A stretch of DNA of 64,000 bases from Trichuris trichiura (taxonomy: Eukaryota; Nematoda; Enoplea; Trichinellida; Trichuridae). The stretch spans positions 124,001 through 188,000 of the forward strand of contig JBAJFE010000054.1 of the NCBI GenBank assembly GCA_037903355.1, read 5' to 3'. The first letter of the stretch is position 1. Each line of letters begins with the position of its first letter. The notes below the pieces were generated by a model, which worked only from the letters and a program-made list of their open reading frames with translations, had not been told where the DNA came from and ran no database searches. This document shows positions 40,101 through 52,036 of this stretch, in pieces. Position numbers and translations under genes: made by a program.

Positions 40101-43100
40101 ACCTATGAACTTGCCTTAAGAACTATTAAGAAGCCACTAATAACTTCCTAACAAACACGAAAAAGCATTTACAAAATCGGTTCTCAGAGGGCACTGACTG
40201 ATCTTTGGGGGCTTTTCGGAGACTCCAAAATTTGTGACTTTACTACGGAGGAAAGCATGGAATGCTACCTGAGGACGCTAAGCGAGAACCAGCGGAACTA
40301 TACAGCAGAGGAACAACAAGTGACAGCCCTTCATTTCACTGCGGCCAGTTCAACGTTAGACGGAGGTTTAGGGGCAAAATCCCGAAACGTTGGAATCCCG
40401 GATTAATCAAAATCCTGATAGGCCGAAAATACCCTGTAAAGTGTATCTTTACGGCAGTTGCGCATTGGCATTTTCTAGATAAGAAATGTATTTGAGTAGA
40501 GGTGTTCTCCTGGTCTTGTTTAGATTAATAACCTCGAACAAGACAAGCAAAATAACGCCCTTACTCAAATACACTGCTCATCTACAAGATGCCAATGCAC
40601 GATTGCCACAAGGCTACACCTTACAGTGTATTTTCGACTTATTCGGGATTCTGATTTATCGAGATTTTGACCCATCTGGGATTTCGATTTTCGAGATTTT
40701 GGTCGTTACGGTCAGATGGAACCCCGCAAAGTCGATAGATTTAGAGTCAATAGGTGACGCGCGTTAAATGAGAGTGTTATGCTGTCCAGTCGCCGTTGCT
40801 ACAGCCAGAACCAATAAGGAGGGATTAAATGGTTTTCCCGCTACTTGGCACGGAGTAGCGCAGGCGCAGAAAAATTTGAGAAAGCATAACCCAGAAAAAG
40901 CGGTTAGAAACTTACACGGAAATTGCCACTTGCGCTTTGCGACTTGTTCATGTCCCACAGCCATAGCAGATCCAAGAAGGTAGAATCATTGGCGCTAAAT
41001 ACGAAAACGTTAAAAGTTTCAAGCATGCAAACTGGAACACCAACTCTGGAATAGGTACGACCGATTGAAATTCAGGCGCAAAAACTATCTGCTTTATTGT
41101 ATGACTTAAATTTGTCAATATGCAGTCACCCGGAAACCAACCGCACAATTGCATGTTTAGCCCAGTAGACCGGTCGTCTACTTTCTGAAAAAAAACAGTG
41201 TGAGCAAAGAACGAGATGTGCGGATTCGCAGATAACAAAATACATTTTTTGTAGTCAGCGACTTCTTGAATGGCAGACGAACGGCCAATTCAAGCAGGTA
41301 AACGCATAAATATAAGGTCTGTTCGGAAATGATGGCTTCTTCGCGCAATGCCTGCATATCAATAACTTTACCATCAAATAGAGCGCTTGTCATACTCATA
41401 CCCTGTACAAGATAACGAATATAACCGCATGCAGAGACTTGCAGTGCAACACGCGTCTCATACATTCGTATGACTTCAACACTGATTTGGGAAACTTCAG
41501 TGGAGGCCAAAGATTGTTTGTTTCCAGTGTGGAAAGACCATATTTCGGTTTCACGCTAAAACGTCGCGTTAGAATAATATTGTGATCACTATTGCGATCT
41601 TACTATGCTTTGTAACGATCCAACGATTGCTGAAGTTCCGCCGAAGGGAACGTTCGATGCACCACGAACAATGGATCATAGTCGCTCTCCCACAAACAGT
41701 CTGTTAATTTGTAAGCTTTTAAAACAACAGCAACAATGCCAAATGCAACGTACCTTTTGGTACATAGACGCCGGGACTCATTACGCCATCTACGTTCGAT
41801 CTTGGTTCTTTGTAGTCAGCAAGCTGAAAAGAAGTTGCAACAGACAAATTCCCTAATCGCTGAACTACCTCGCGTAAAACGTTTTCTGGTTCATCCGAAG
41901 AGATCGCCTGTCCCAATCTCTCCGGGATATGGTCGAGTACTTGACTATGCGTACGGTCGGCAACGGCAATCAGCGAAGCTACTTCGTTGCGCAACATTTC
42001 ACCTTCATTGCAATCTAAAAAGCAGTTTTTGTACTCTCGCCAGTTAGGTGAGATAAATTAAGCTAACCGAGATTTGCGGTGAAGGAGAAAAGCGTAACCA
42101 GTAGTCTCAAAGCGCCGTCCATCATTGGCACAACCCATTCGGGACGCAGGAACGGTAACGCGGTGGGCGTTTTTGGAAAAGAAAACCAAGGCGCCAAATG
42201 AAATCTATTGAACGTTCTTAGCTTAAATCGATACTGGAGCGGGAAGGCAAGTTTACCTGTCGAAGACGCAGAGTACAAACCAGTCTGGGTCGCATTTACG
42301 CATGCATAGCTGAAAGGAATTCAAATGACGTACTCGCTGGTTTGTAAAACAGCGCTAGTTACTTGGAGTATGTAGATATCGAGATCTACGAACGAGTATG
42401 TATAGTGCGACTGACCATAAAGGTACGACTGATAGCGCATGGACGTCCCATTGCAAACCCACATATTGCAAGCGATTTCGCTTCGCCCAACCTTAAAGCA
42501 GCAGTCGAACAATTAGAAGAACACTCGATTTCATAATTGAATGAGAAAGTTCATAGAAACAATTGAGGATGGAAGTAGCGTACTGATAGTAAAAAATATT
42601 AATTGAACATCGACTGCTCGACAACGCGCCAGTTTAAGTTTATTCTTTTTAAGATTCGCGTCACAACTCCTTGAATGCACTATGCCGGTAAATACCATTA
42701 ATAAAAAATTTCTGCCTAGCTTAAGCATTAATGAAACTAATGAAACTCAAGGATGCAAAGATGAAAGCGAAATATTCCCCCACAACTGAAAATTATGCTC
42801 TTAGAGAAAGCTTCATTATATAGCCACTGAGTCTAACGGAATCATATTCATAACTGTCACATGATCAATTCAAAATGTTACCAATAATACTAACGGACGC
42901 AGCAGCATTTCGGCGGCTGACAAGAAAAGTCTCGCTTTTTCGCCTCACAAAGGATTACAGGGAGTTCTCGTATAAAGCGTGTTCATATAACGCGTTTTCG
43001 CTCATACGCGATTTTGAAATCGTAGCGCTTTCTCACATAACGCGATTCTGTTTTCGCTCTTACGCGATTTCGCCGGCTGGAAAGCGTGGGCGTATGGCAA

Positions 43101-46100
43101 AGTCTCCCCGTGTTTTCATCCACCAAGAGCAAACAAAGGCCGCGCTGTTAGCTTATGCGCGTTCCTCGGTCACGAACAAGCGAAATGTGACAAAAACGTT
43201 TAGGATTCTTATCAGAAGTAGTGTCCGACCCAGCTGTGCACCCTGCGATATGCATACTCAAACAGGCTATTGATCGGTATTCATGTTCGGTGGAATAATT
43301 TGCGCCGGCAGGAACATCTGCACAGACGACGCTTCCATTTTCAATTCTCCCGAAGCGCAGGCATCGTAGAGGTTTTCCGTGAGTCGTAGTAGCGCACAGA
43401 ATTCGGAAAGCATTCACACCGTCTGATTGCGAGCTCAATTCGTAAGTATTTTGTCTGATTCCGCGATCTGAGGATAGCCTTTAAGTATCTGAAAATGTCT
43501 AAGCTTCCTGATTCGAAGTCAGCTGGTAGTGGTCGAAAAAGAAAGGCGCTGACTGTTGGAGAGAAGCTTGAGATACTGAAACGGTATGAACGCAATGAGA
43601 CGACACGTGATATCGTCAAAGCTACTGGCATAAAGGAATCAACCTTGCGGACCATTAGGAGCAATGCAGAAAAAATTAAACAGACTTGCGTAAGCGGTAC
43701 CAGTTCAAGTATTGCGATGTCAATAAGAACAAGGCCTAAGATACTGGAAGAAATGGAAAAACTACTCAGCATTTGGATCGAAACTCAAACGATGAAAAGA
43801 ATAGGAACAACGTTTTTCACCATCAGACAAAAAGCAGTTACCATTTACGAAGACCTTAAGAAACAGTCTACAAATCCTACTGAAATTCCTCCATTTACTG
43901 CTAGTAGTGGTTGGTTCTGCCGTTTCAAGAATCGATACAGTTTTCACAATGTTCGTCTCTGTGGCGAAGCAGGAAGCGCGGACGTCGATGCCGCGCAAAC
44001 ATTTCCAATAGAAGTACAAAACTTGGTCAAAGAAAAGGGCTACTGCCTCGATCAAATTTTTAACTTCGACGAGACAAATCTTTATCTAAAGCGTATGCCA
44101 AAAAGGACCTACATTTCCAGAGAGCGTAGGCATGCTGCAGGAATCTGCGCTGCGAAAGATCGTGTGACTGTAATGCTCGTGCCAACGCTAGTGGGGATCT
44201 TAAGCTGAAGCCATTGATGATTCATCGTCATGCCAATCCACGAGCCCTAAGGGGAATTGCTAAAAGCAGTTTGGTGTTTACTACAGGTACAGCAAAAGAG
44301 GATGATGACCGCCCAAGTTTGCCTTGATATTTTTTCTAATGCTTATGTGAATGACATAAGAAATACTTGAACGAGAAGAACTTGGCTTTTAAAGTTTTCG
44401 TAATCATGGATAGCGCACCACCACCTACCGATGATAGCTGAGCTAGACCCAAGTGTCCACTTTGTTTTCATGCCTGCACGGACCACTTCTTTGTTACAAC
44501 CGCTTGACCAAGGCGTTATCGGAGCATTCGAAGCCTACTACTTAAGGCGAACGTTCAAGATGCTAAGCGACGCGACCGATGGAGAAAATTGTGAAACTGT
44601 GATGGAATTTTGGAAGAACGATAACCTCAAAATGGCCATTAACAACATCTTAGAAGCCTGGAATGACGTCTCGAAACAGTGCTTGCACCGTGTTTGGCGG
44701 AAACTCATCCCAGATCTGATCTGCCATTTTAAAGACTTTGAGCCTTCTGCTCAGGTATGCGAAATTACTAAAAGCTGCGTTCAGTTGGCAAACAGGCTAA
44801 GCGTTGAAGGAGTGGAATATCAGGACATTGAGGACATTTTGAATTGTCAACCGGATGAGCTGACCGCCGAGGAGCTGCAGGAACTTTCCGTAGCAGGGAA
44901 AGCAGAAGGAAGAGAAGGTGATGAAAATCAGGAAGTTCTTCCGCCTCCTCCGCGACAAATGGCCACTGCTGAGCTGTCAGATACCCTGGAAACTATTGAA
45001 TAGCGTTTACAATGGCTCGAAGACAATGATTGTGATGCAGAACGCAGCGGGAAAACCACAAGAGGTATCCGAGCTTGCTTGGAGCCATATAAGCAGCTGC
45101 TGTACGAAAGAAGTACACGTGCGAAACAAAAGAAGCTCAAATTCTACTTTACTGCAATGAAGAAACATTGTAACGATGAGGAAGCGCTACCTTCTACATC
45201 TAATAGGACCTCAGTTCGCCCGTAACAAAGGATAATGAGATCCAACGGAACTCTATTCTTTCCTGGGTATGAGGTCGTTCATTTTAGTACTGAGAAGGAC
45301 TCCTTCCACAAGCTAAAGACGGAAGCGCGCCGCTCCTGAAAGCCAGTTTGAACTCTGTCCGCTGTAAAGAGTATTATCATAAAAGCTCTGCCGTTAATGT
45401 ATGATCGCCTTAAAAGATAATGTTATTCAGACCCCGTGTAAGAGGATCCATACGTCAGCGTACCTAACGGTAGAATAAGTAGCTCAGCTACATCGTAATT
45501 CCTGTTTCAACCCAGCTTATTTAAGATATCTCTCCGTTGTTGTTTACAAGTAAACAATCCTTCTGAAGCTTTGAACCAAATAGTGATTTTCCTATACTTT
45601 ACATGTCTCCTATAACGCGATTTCATATAACGCGAGATTTTTCAGGACTTTTAAGTGACCAAACGCTCGCGTTATACGAGAACTGCCTGTATATCTCTGT
45701 TTTAAGACTTTACCATGATCGCGTGAACGAAGTTTGGGTGGCCTTATTGCAATGGATGAAATTCAATAGATAACCTGATTCATACTTAAAGATTACGGCC
45801 GGAGCTCGCCAAGCAGCGCTCAGATATGCTGCCATTCGTGTTATCGGATAACAATTAAACACAATTTTACCTGTATTTGAAGAGGGTGCAACGCCAGAGT
45901 TCGTAAGAATGACTCCGCTGGAACGAGCAGCTTCATGCCGAGACTAAAGCCGCGACGCATAAAGGCAGCGTACATTCTGTGCAACGGATAATGGAAGCAA
46001 AGTTCCAGCTGGGGTAGCTGCAAACAAAAACGCCCACTAAATAGACAAAACTATTGTTGGGTACCGCTACCCTCCACCAACAGCCTCGTGAGAATTGAAT

Positions 46101-49100
46101 GTACTTGAACCATTCCTTCAAATGGCAGACAGCATTTTGTAAGAAAAGTAAGATACAGTCGAAAGAAGCCTGCAAGCAGCAACGAGGATAAGGTTAACAG
46201 CGAACTTAGAATTTTCCTCTTTAGGGCAACCTTATCTCTCAAATGGTGAAGCATCGATGAAACCGTAATTGAAAATAGTTCGAGCTCCGCAGTAAAGGAA
46301 ACTGAGTAGGTTCGAGATTCGAAATCAACGTGCTTCTTCAGTTCGCGCAAGTTTAAGTTCATACCTAAATGGCGAAGTGCTGGAGCTCTGAAAAAATTCC
46401 CACAGCATACTCACCCTGAAAGTTCATTGTCATGCGCATCCATACGTCAAGCACAACTGGATCACGTAAAAACATCACTGATAGCGAAAAGCTGCTCAAC
46501 AGACTGTGCAAGTCCAAAGCAACTGCCCAATAATTATGGTTGTCCATTATGGGTGACCGGCAATCGACCACCTGTGGCGCAAGAGAACTGCTGCCTAGAA
46601 AAAAAATCCAGAACAAGTTTTGTTAACATAAAATTACGCTGTAAAACTTACTCTGTATCGTACTGCTGACCAGGCAATATCGCACCATGCTATGCAGCGA
46701 AAACACAACGCGACGAAGTAGCGCATGTTCATTGACTAACGATACTACAAGGGGCTCGTTGCTAAATAGTTGCACGCTAATGTGTACAACACGGTTGTAG
46801 ACAGTTTCATTGCTCTGCTGTTTAGCTAATACGCGAGCCAGATGACCGTAGTGCTCTGCGTAGCTAACACCAAATGCCACCTAAAATGGAAAGGGTAACA
46901 CCTTCACAGCAGGAAAGAAAATGCCCGTCTACCTTAAACTCTGGCTCAGTAAGTAGGTTGAGCAAAATGTTGACAATTCTTTGAGGAAATTCAAATTTAA
47001 CCATCCAGAACATGGTTTCTTCAAGTAAGGTGCAGTGATTCAATGGAGCATAAAGATCCAAACAATCTACAAATACGGACACGTATGCAAAGTGGCGATC
47101 CTTCAAAACCGTCTCAGTGTCTACATGTTACTCCGCCCAGTTGGAAGTTACCAGCGCTTGTAACTGGGAACCAAAAAATAAATTAACGAATCGCCGGTAT
47201 GCAAAAGGGAGGGCGGTGAGCAAACTTATCGATATAAATTGCAAAGCGAACTGGCGTTTTTTAAATTGGAAACGCTGACAACTAATAAACGGCCAACCAC
47301 ATATCCCACAGAAATAAAATTTCCTTATTGAAAAAGCTTATTACCGTAAACTTCCAATTCGTGGAAAGCGTAAATAGGCGACAGAGTATTGAGCGCTTCT
47401 TCGTAGAACATTCCAAGAAGTCCCAACATCGTATTCTTTAGGGACTTGACATCTGAAAGAGCAACACTCAATAAATTCCGCTACTCCCTAAATGCCCCAA
47501 AAACACTACTGCTTTTACGCCGATACCAAGAATTGAATATAAGAAATTTCAGCACTTACATTTCAGAAAGTCTTGATACGCTTCTTTATCGAGCAAGTAA
47601 TTGGCTATCATGCGCTTTATTGAGCATCCACAATCGCTCAGCCAATCGAGTATGTCCGCGAAGCCGGCGAAAGCACCATTGTCCAACATCAAGAAGTCTG
47701 CAACATAAGCGACAGATCAATGTAAAAATCTGATGGAGACGAATCAGTACCCTTTGCATGAAATGTTATCTCCCTCAAAAGCAGTACGAAACGCTGCAAA
47801 ACCTGCGGTACGATAAACTTTGCCGGAAGCAAAACTTCAGGAGGGATACGTTCCGTATGACAAGACGCGTGATCACCATGCCGGCTGCAGAACCTAAAGA
47901 TAAACAGTTTTGATGTTTGATGTAAACAAAATGGGGGCAGTACATGGATAGTCAATTTAAAAGAATCCTATTTTCGGCTGGAATGTCTCTACTACGAAAT
48001 GTTATACGGAGACACAGATACATATTATCGAGACTGCGAGAAGATTATAGTAGCACATTGGCGTTCCTCAGAAGCAGGCTACACTGAACACTTTACGAGA
48101 ACCTGGTGAAACATGTAGATCTTGCCACACGAACAGTTTGCTCATCACAAAAACAGGTACTAAAAACGAAATTTGATAGCATTCGAGACAATATTCCGAC
48201 AACATCTTCAAAGCCTTACAGGAATATTCCACAAAGAACTCCTAGGTCACAGCTAAATTCAGCGATAACAAATCTGAGCTCATTCCCTCTAAGTGAAAAT
48301 GAGAAGCATATATTAGAAAAAGGACTTAACTTCGTCCCAACACCAAAACAACCACCATTTCTCGACATTATTGCCTCAGTTGAAGACAGCCTATCCTCGA
48401 CGGACACACAAAAAACCACACAAATCAAGAGTAATTTATCTACATTGATCCTAGGCCACCACTTCACTGCCACTTCGAACCTAAGCCGATATGAGATAAA
48501 CAGTTTATATAAACTTAGAAAACAATCCAACAGAATTACAACCAAAGCAGATAAAGGGAATAGAATCGTCTTACTTGACAGAAGCACCTACATCGAAAAG
48601 ATGACGGCTGTCTTGAACACTAGCAGTTATACGCCCCTACCAACCGACCCTACAGAAGTTTCCCAGAAAAATCTCCGATCTCTTCTCATCACATATGCCA
48701 CAGAAACCAAAGAACCTGCTATCACCAAAATGACAACATATCTTAAGTTTGCATCGAACTTCAGACCCCCCGAGCTCTATGGTCTCCCAAAAGTACACAA
48801 ACCAGATATCCCGCTAGACCGATAGTCTCCACAATTAACAGCATCACCACTGAACTCAGTAGATACTTAAGTAAGATCATCAAACCTCTAACAGGCAAGG
48901 AACCATCGTTTGTCAAAAACAGCAAAACGCTCGTCAACGAAATAAGAAACTATTGTTTGGAACCCGACGAGATTTTAGTCAGCTATGATGTAAAAGACTT
49001 ATTTCCCAGCATCCCAATATCAGACACCCTAGAGACCTTACACAATCTCCTCCACACGGACACAAATCTACCCAGCAGAACTAAATTAAATCCCTTTCAC

Positions 49101-52036
49101 ATTGTCAAACTGGTTTCGTTTTGCATGCAAGAAGGCAATTACTTCACTTTTGATAACAAGTTCTATAAACAATCTAACGGAGTACCTATGGGAAGCCCCC
49201 TATCCCCTGTATTAGCAGAAATTTTTATGGAAAACTTTGAAAGACAAATGTTCAGAACTATAGACAGACACATAGCTCCACGCCTTTTTAAAAGATACGT
49301 AGACGACATCTTTGTCATTATAAAATCTGGAAAAGAAGAACAATTTTTACAATTCCTCAACAACGTCCGTCCTAACCAAATAGTCTTCACAATGGAAAAA
49401 GAAGATAACAAAACTTTGCCCTTTCTAGACGCCTTAATTATTCGCTCAAGCGAAGGCCTTAAAACCAGAGTGTATAGAAAACCCACGCACACAGATCAGT
49501 ACCTCAATTTTTCATCACATCACCCACGATCAGTAATGCGTGGTATCCTCTCCGGAATGATAGACAGAGCATTCAATTTATGCAGTCCCGAATATCTCCA
49601 ACCAGAAATTAACTACATTAGAAAAATCTTCTACAAAAACGGTTATCCTAAATCCTTTATCAACCAAGTGCTCAACTACAAGCTTAGCACACGTGAATCA
49701 CCAGAGCAAATTACTCCGCACTACACTTGTCTGGTTATTCCTTATGTGGCAGGTTTAGGCGAAAAGATTGTCCAATTAGGAAAAAGATTAGGCTTCAGAG
49801 TCTTTTTCAAGAGTTCGCCCAACCTCAGGGCAATTCTTCGCACAGACAAAACTAAAACCCCGCAAACAAAAAGACAGGATTAGTATACGCGGTTGAATGT
49901 TCTTGCTCAGGGATTTATACTGGTGAAACGGGAAACATCCTAGAGCATAGATTCAATGAACACATAAAAAACTCACAAGTTACAATAACGCGAAAGCCAT
50001 ACTTGACAATGGCACCAATCTAACCACACAACGAGGCAGACCAATCGTGGACCCAAAAATTACAATGGAAAAAGCCAAACAAGCCTCTGCTGTAGTGGAG
50101 CATGCGACGCAATGCACCCAACCACTCCAACCAAGAGTTTTATGTTACGAAAACAATTTACGGTTAAGAAGAATTAAAGAAGCACTATATATCAGACACA
50201 ATACGACATACAACCGCAATCAAGGAGTGGACATAAGTGGGATTTGGACAAATATTGTGACGCGGTATAATTGTTGCTCTCTCACCAGATGAAATACAAT
50301 AGCCCGGAAAGAAAAAAGAAAAAACAACTAATTAGAACAAATAGAAATGGATAGAATTGCAATACATATGGAACAAAGAAAGAAAAAGAAAAAGAAAAAA
50401 GAAAGAAAGAAAAAAAATGAATGCAAAATGAAAAAACAGTGAACCAACAACAAAAAATGTTCGAAACTATCCAACAAAGACACAATCTACAAGATATACG
50501 GAACAAGAAATGGAAGTGCGCTGACAGACTCAGATACCAGAACCTTTCCAACGAAAAACTTTAAAAATGCCCGCTTTAAAATCCTCAGAAACATTAGGGC
50601 ACTCGCTGCCACGAATCATATCAACAACTTAAGACCGCTGATGACGGGTCTCGAATGACCTGAAAGCTCCGGAGTTCTTCTACATATACATAACAAACGG
50701 GAATTATCCGTAATAAACTTCTTCATTATGAAAACAGTTTTGATATGCTATCATCAAACTAAATAATTTTTTAAATGCCAACTCATCGCAGAAAAATATT
50801 TTTTTTAAAAAAAGACCTACCCTTCTTGCTTGATCACAGAGGGGTCACCACAATCGCAGGCGCCACCAGTTCGAGAGCGGAACATGTTGAAGTCGTGGCC
50901 TTCATGGTAGCCAGATAAAAAGCATTCACTGCACAATGACATTGATGGATTCAAACCGCATGTTCGACACCTATAGGCAATAAATCCTGGCATCCAAACG
51001 AGACCACATGCAGCGGAGTTGTTGCGAAGACGCACTAGAAACAAGATAAAGCATTTACGGGGAATTATCGAGTCTCAGTCATTGCAAACGTAGGTCAAAT
51101 GTGAAATGCCCTTAAGTACTTTACTGTAAAATCATCGTTGACAGCTTACGAAGTCATATTACAACTGCTTCACATCCACCAAAAAGGCAGAAAATCATTA
51201 ACAGTGCAATGATAAGAAGGAAGACGTGTTATCCTTTACGGAAGAAAGCAACGAATGTTACTAGCTAAAAAAGAACCACTTGAACTCCGCAGAAGTTAAA
51301 GTAAGCGTCAAGTAACCTTCCCTTCTCATGTAACAAAAAACGTAAATCAAAAACTGATAACATTTGCTTCTTTCTCAGGTGGCAGAATAGACGCTGACAA
51401 TTTTTTTTTAACTTCAGAGCTTTGTTATCGCCTCAATAATAGTCTTTAAAACACGCTATTTGTTTCATACACGCGAGCGCCATGCTTGAGTTAGTGCAAT
51501 GCTCAAGAGCGGAAACTTTCTTTTCGAACCGAGTAGTATATTCTCAATGCTCATTTGCAAATACACGCATTACTACAAGTTGCGATAGTAAAACAACCTA
51601 CACATCAATTGAGCTGAAGGAGAAGTCCTTTGCGCTCATTACTAATTTTACGATAAGAAATTCTAGGAGAGAGAGATAATCGAAGTTATGAACACTTACA
51701 AGTCTCACGAAATTTCTCCGGATCTTGTCCTCCTGCAACAAGCCATTTGCAAAGCTCTACGTGGGGAAACGGGTGTACTATGCGTTCCATTGAAAGAAAT
51801 AATTTTAGGAAGAACTTGTCTTGCTGTCTTTGCATTGACTCGTACTGGCGCGCTTTATCCGGTTGTGAAGCGTACTCCTCCATGAGAAGACAAAACTGCT
51901 TGAACTTCAACGCAGCTTCCGACTTCTCCATTTTAAAGATGTCCAAAAGTTTGTGATCTACGGCAGAACTGTCTGCTTCAGTTTCCATAGGTACTCCTGG
52001 ACCCAAGGCGGCCATGAATACAAGAACGATTCGCAA
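31142..52036 (-). CDS. UBR3: UBR3-type E3 ubiquitin ligase, complete
   Basis: This large E3 ligase of the UBR family is about 1,980 aa. Coding exons (- strand): 52036-51700, 51034-50821, 47893-47751, 47697-47560, 47452-47345, 47120-46933, 46880-46652, 46594-46415, 46364-46231, 46169-46071, 46017-45871, 42491-42363, 42309-42257, 42204-42068, 42014-41754, 41715-41604, 41555-41402, 41351-41244, 41184-41041, 38881-38644, 38597-38508, 38457-37929, 37883-37520, 37471-37361, 37297-37103, 37050-36926, 36873-36809, 32627-32400, 32344-32226, 32177-32083, 32029-31736, 31681-31332, 31280-31142. All phases agree. The UBR box (about residues 120-185) includes [27 protein letters not shown] and [13 protein letters not shown]-type finger is split over three exons: [19 protein letters not shown] and LCPCCRRIC. 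The C-terminal cap has [27 protein letters not shown] and QWLSHSFD. Start is Met at 52036 or 52015. Five mobile elements sit in its introns without disturbing coding. Confidence 0.95.
33950..34316 (+). pseudogene. hAT transposase C-terminal remnant
   Basis: The ORF at 34077-34316 encodes the hAT dimerisation region: [20 protein letters not shown], then VERGFSA, VKKRNRL and [13 protein letters not shown], ending in a stop. The preceding [20 protein letters not shown] (from about 33957) is the same protein in another frame, so a frameshift separates the two. The N-terminal BED finger and the catalytic core are absent. It resembles the ZBED5/SCAND3-like branch of hAT. It cannot be active. Confidence 0.85.
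34625..34766. repeat. Inverted pair of hammerhead-like motifs
   Basis: The + strand copy reads CTGACGA (34732), stem GGAAC/GTTCC, then GAAAGCTCC, with AATAAA about 45 nt later (near 34804). A diverged copy in the opposite orientation spans 34655-34625 (CTGACGA intact, stem eroded, GAAAGC). The first boxes point toward each other across about 75 bp. This is the same head-to-head arrangement as the SBNO-intron palindrome and the same stem sequence, so both belong to one subfamily. It appears nested inside the hAT element. Confidence 0.6.
39150..39847. mobile_element. Tigger-derived MITE
   Basis: The terminal inverted repeats are AAGTAAAATCTCCCTAATC at 39150 and GGATTAGGGAGGTTTTACTT ending at 39847, flanked by TA on both sides (39148-39149 and 39848-39849). 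The first 350 bp match 6950-7288 in reverse orientation, so this is an internally deleted derivative of the jerky-type Tigger there. It has no coding capacity. It lies in the 2.16-kb UBR3 intron between exons 41184-41041 and 38881-38644. Confidence 0.85.
40376..40690. repeat. Foldback (long inverted repeat) element
   Basis: The left arm (about 40379-40497) and right arm (about 40558-40690) are reverse complements at roughly 80 percent, around a 60-bp spacer. Shared blocks include GCATTGGCAT, CGAAAATAC and TGTATTTGAGTA. The spacer has a smaller inverted repeat (GGTCTTGTT / GAACAAGAC). The element is non-coding, lies in the same UBR3 intron as the MITE, and its class is unknown. Confidence 0.75.
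42958..45689 (+). mobile_element. Tigger (pogo) transposon, near full length
   Basis: Terminal inverted repeats CAGGGAGTTCTCGTATAAAG (42958) and CTTGCC-type partner TTATACGAGAACTGCCTG (ending 45689) are flanked by TA on both sides. Subterminal regions at both ends repeat units like ATAACGCGATTT several times, possible transposase binding sites. The 2.73-kb element carries one broken transposase in the same orientation. It sits in the 3.4-kb UBR3 intron between exons 46017-45871 and 42491-42363, antisense to UBR3. Confidence 0.93.
43495..45003 (+). pseudogene. Tigger transposase, broken
   Basis: The first ORF (43495-44208, 237 codons) has a CENP-B-type helix-turn-helix ([20 protein letters not shown]), a second HTH segment ending [17 protein letters not shown], and the first DDE Asp in [19 protein letters not shown] frame change follows at about 44195; the next piece ([18 protein letters not shown]) has stops before 44430. 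A third piece with the second Asp ([10 protein letters not shown]) is also interrupted. The last ORF (44431-45003) gives [20 protein letters not shown] and an acidic C-terminus. The order and total length fit a Tigger1-like enzyme, now inactive. Confidence 0.9.
48106..50292 (+). pseudogene. PLE reverse transcriptase/GIY-YIG protein, broken
   Basis: The first ORF (48106-48825) covers the N-terminal and finger regions, with [12 protein letters not shown] and a KVHKP motif. A one-base frame change near 48818 leads into the next ORF (to 49883), which has motif A ([14 protein letters not shown]), motif B ([19 protein letters not shown]) and the catalytic YVDD box (RYVDDIFVI). A second frame change near 49870 leads into the endonuclease: [15 protein letters not shown], the GIY-YIG core. 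A third break near 50015 precedes the conserved C-terminus ([21 protein letters not shown]). Catalytic motifs are intact but the reading frame is not, so this copy is dead yet fairly young. Confidence 0.92.
50310..50450 (+). repeat. Purine-rich low-complexity tract
   Basis: Long runs of A and G (GAAAGAAAAAGAAAAAGAAA type) lie just after the PLE coding region and before its hammerhead-like 3' end. It is probably part of the element's 3' untranslated region. Confidence 0.7.
50638..50672 (+). other. Hammerhead-like motif at PLE 3' end
   Basis: The motif reads CTGATGA, C, stem GGGTC / GACCT with a TCGAAT loop, then GAAAGCTCCGGAG. PLE terminal repeats are known to carry minimal type I hammerhead ribozymes. 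Both invariant boxes are intact here. A complete stem I was not found and one extra C follows the first box, so self-cleavage is uncertain. Confidence 0.65.

Larger units (their letters stand above)
48080..50735 (+). mobile_element. Penelope-like retroelement (PLE)
   Basis: The element carries reverse transcriptase followed by a GIY-YIG endonuclease, the diagnostic PLE order. A hammerhead-like motif (50638-50672) and AATAAA (50712-50717) follow. The terminal 100 bp recur inverted at about 60940-61062, confirming a repeat family. No matching 5' terminal repeat was found, so the copy is probably 5'-truncated. It lies in the 2.93-kb UBR3 intron between exons 51034-50821 and 47893-47751, antisense to UBR3. 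Confidence 0.92.

Noticed and set aside
43762..44055. Minus-strand ORFs within the Tigger element
   Set aside because: They are reverse-frame shadows of the transposase and have no independent support.
48080..50735. RT ORF as a telomerase or a Gypsy pol
   Set aside because: The GIY-YIG domain C-terminal to the RT and the overall motif set identify a Penelope-like element. Protease and integrase are absent.
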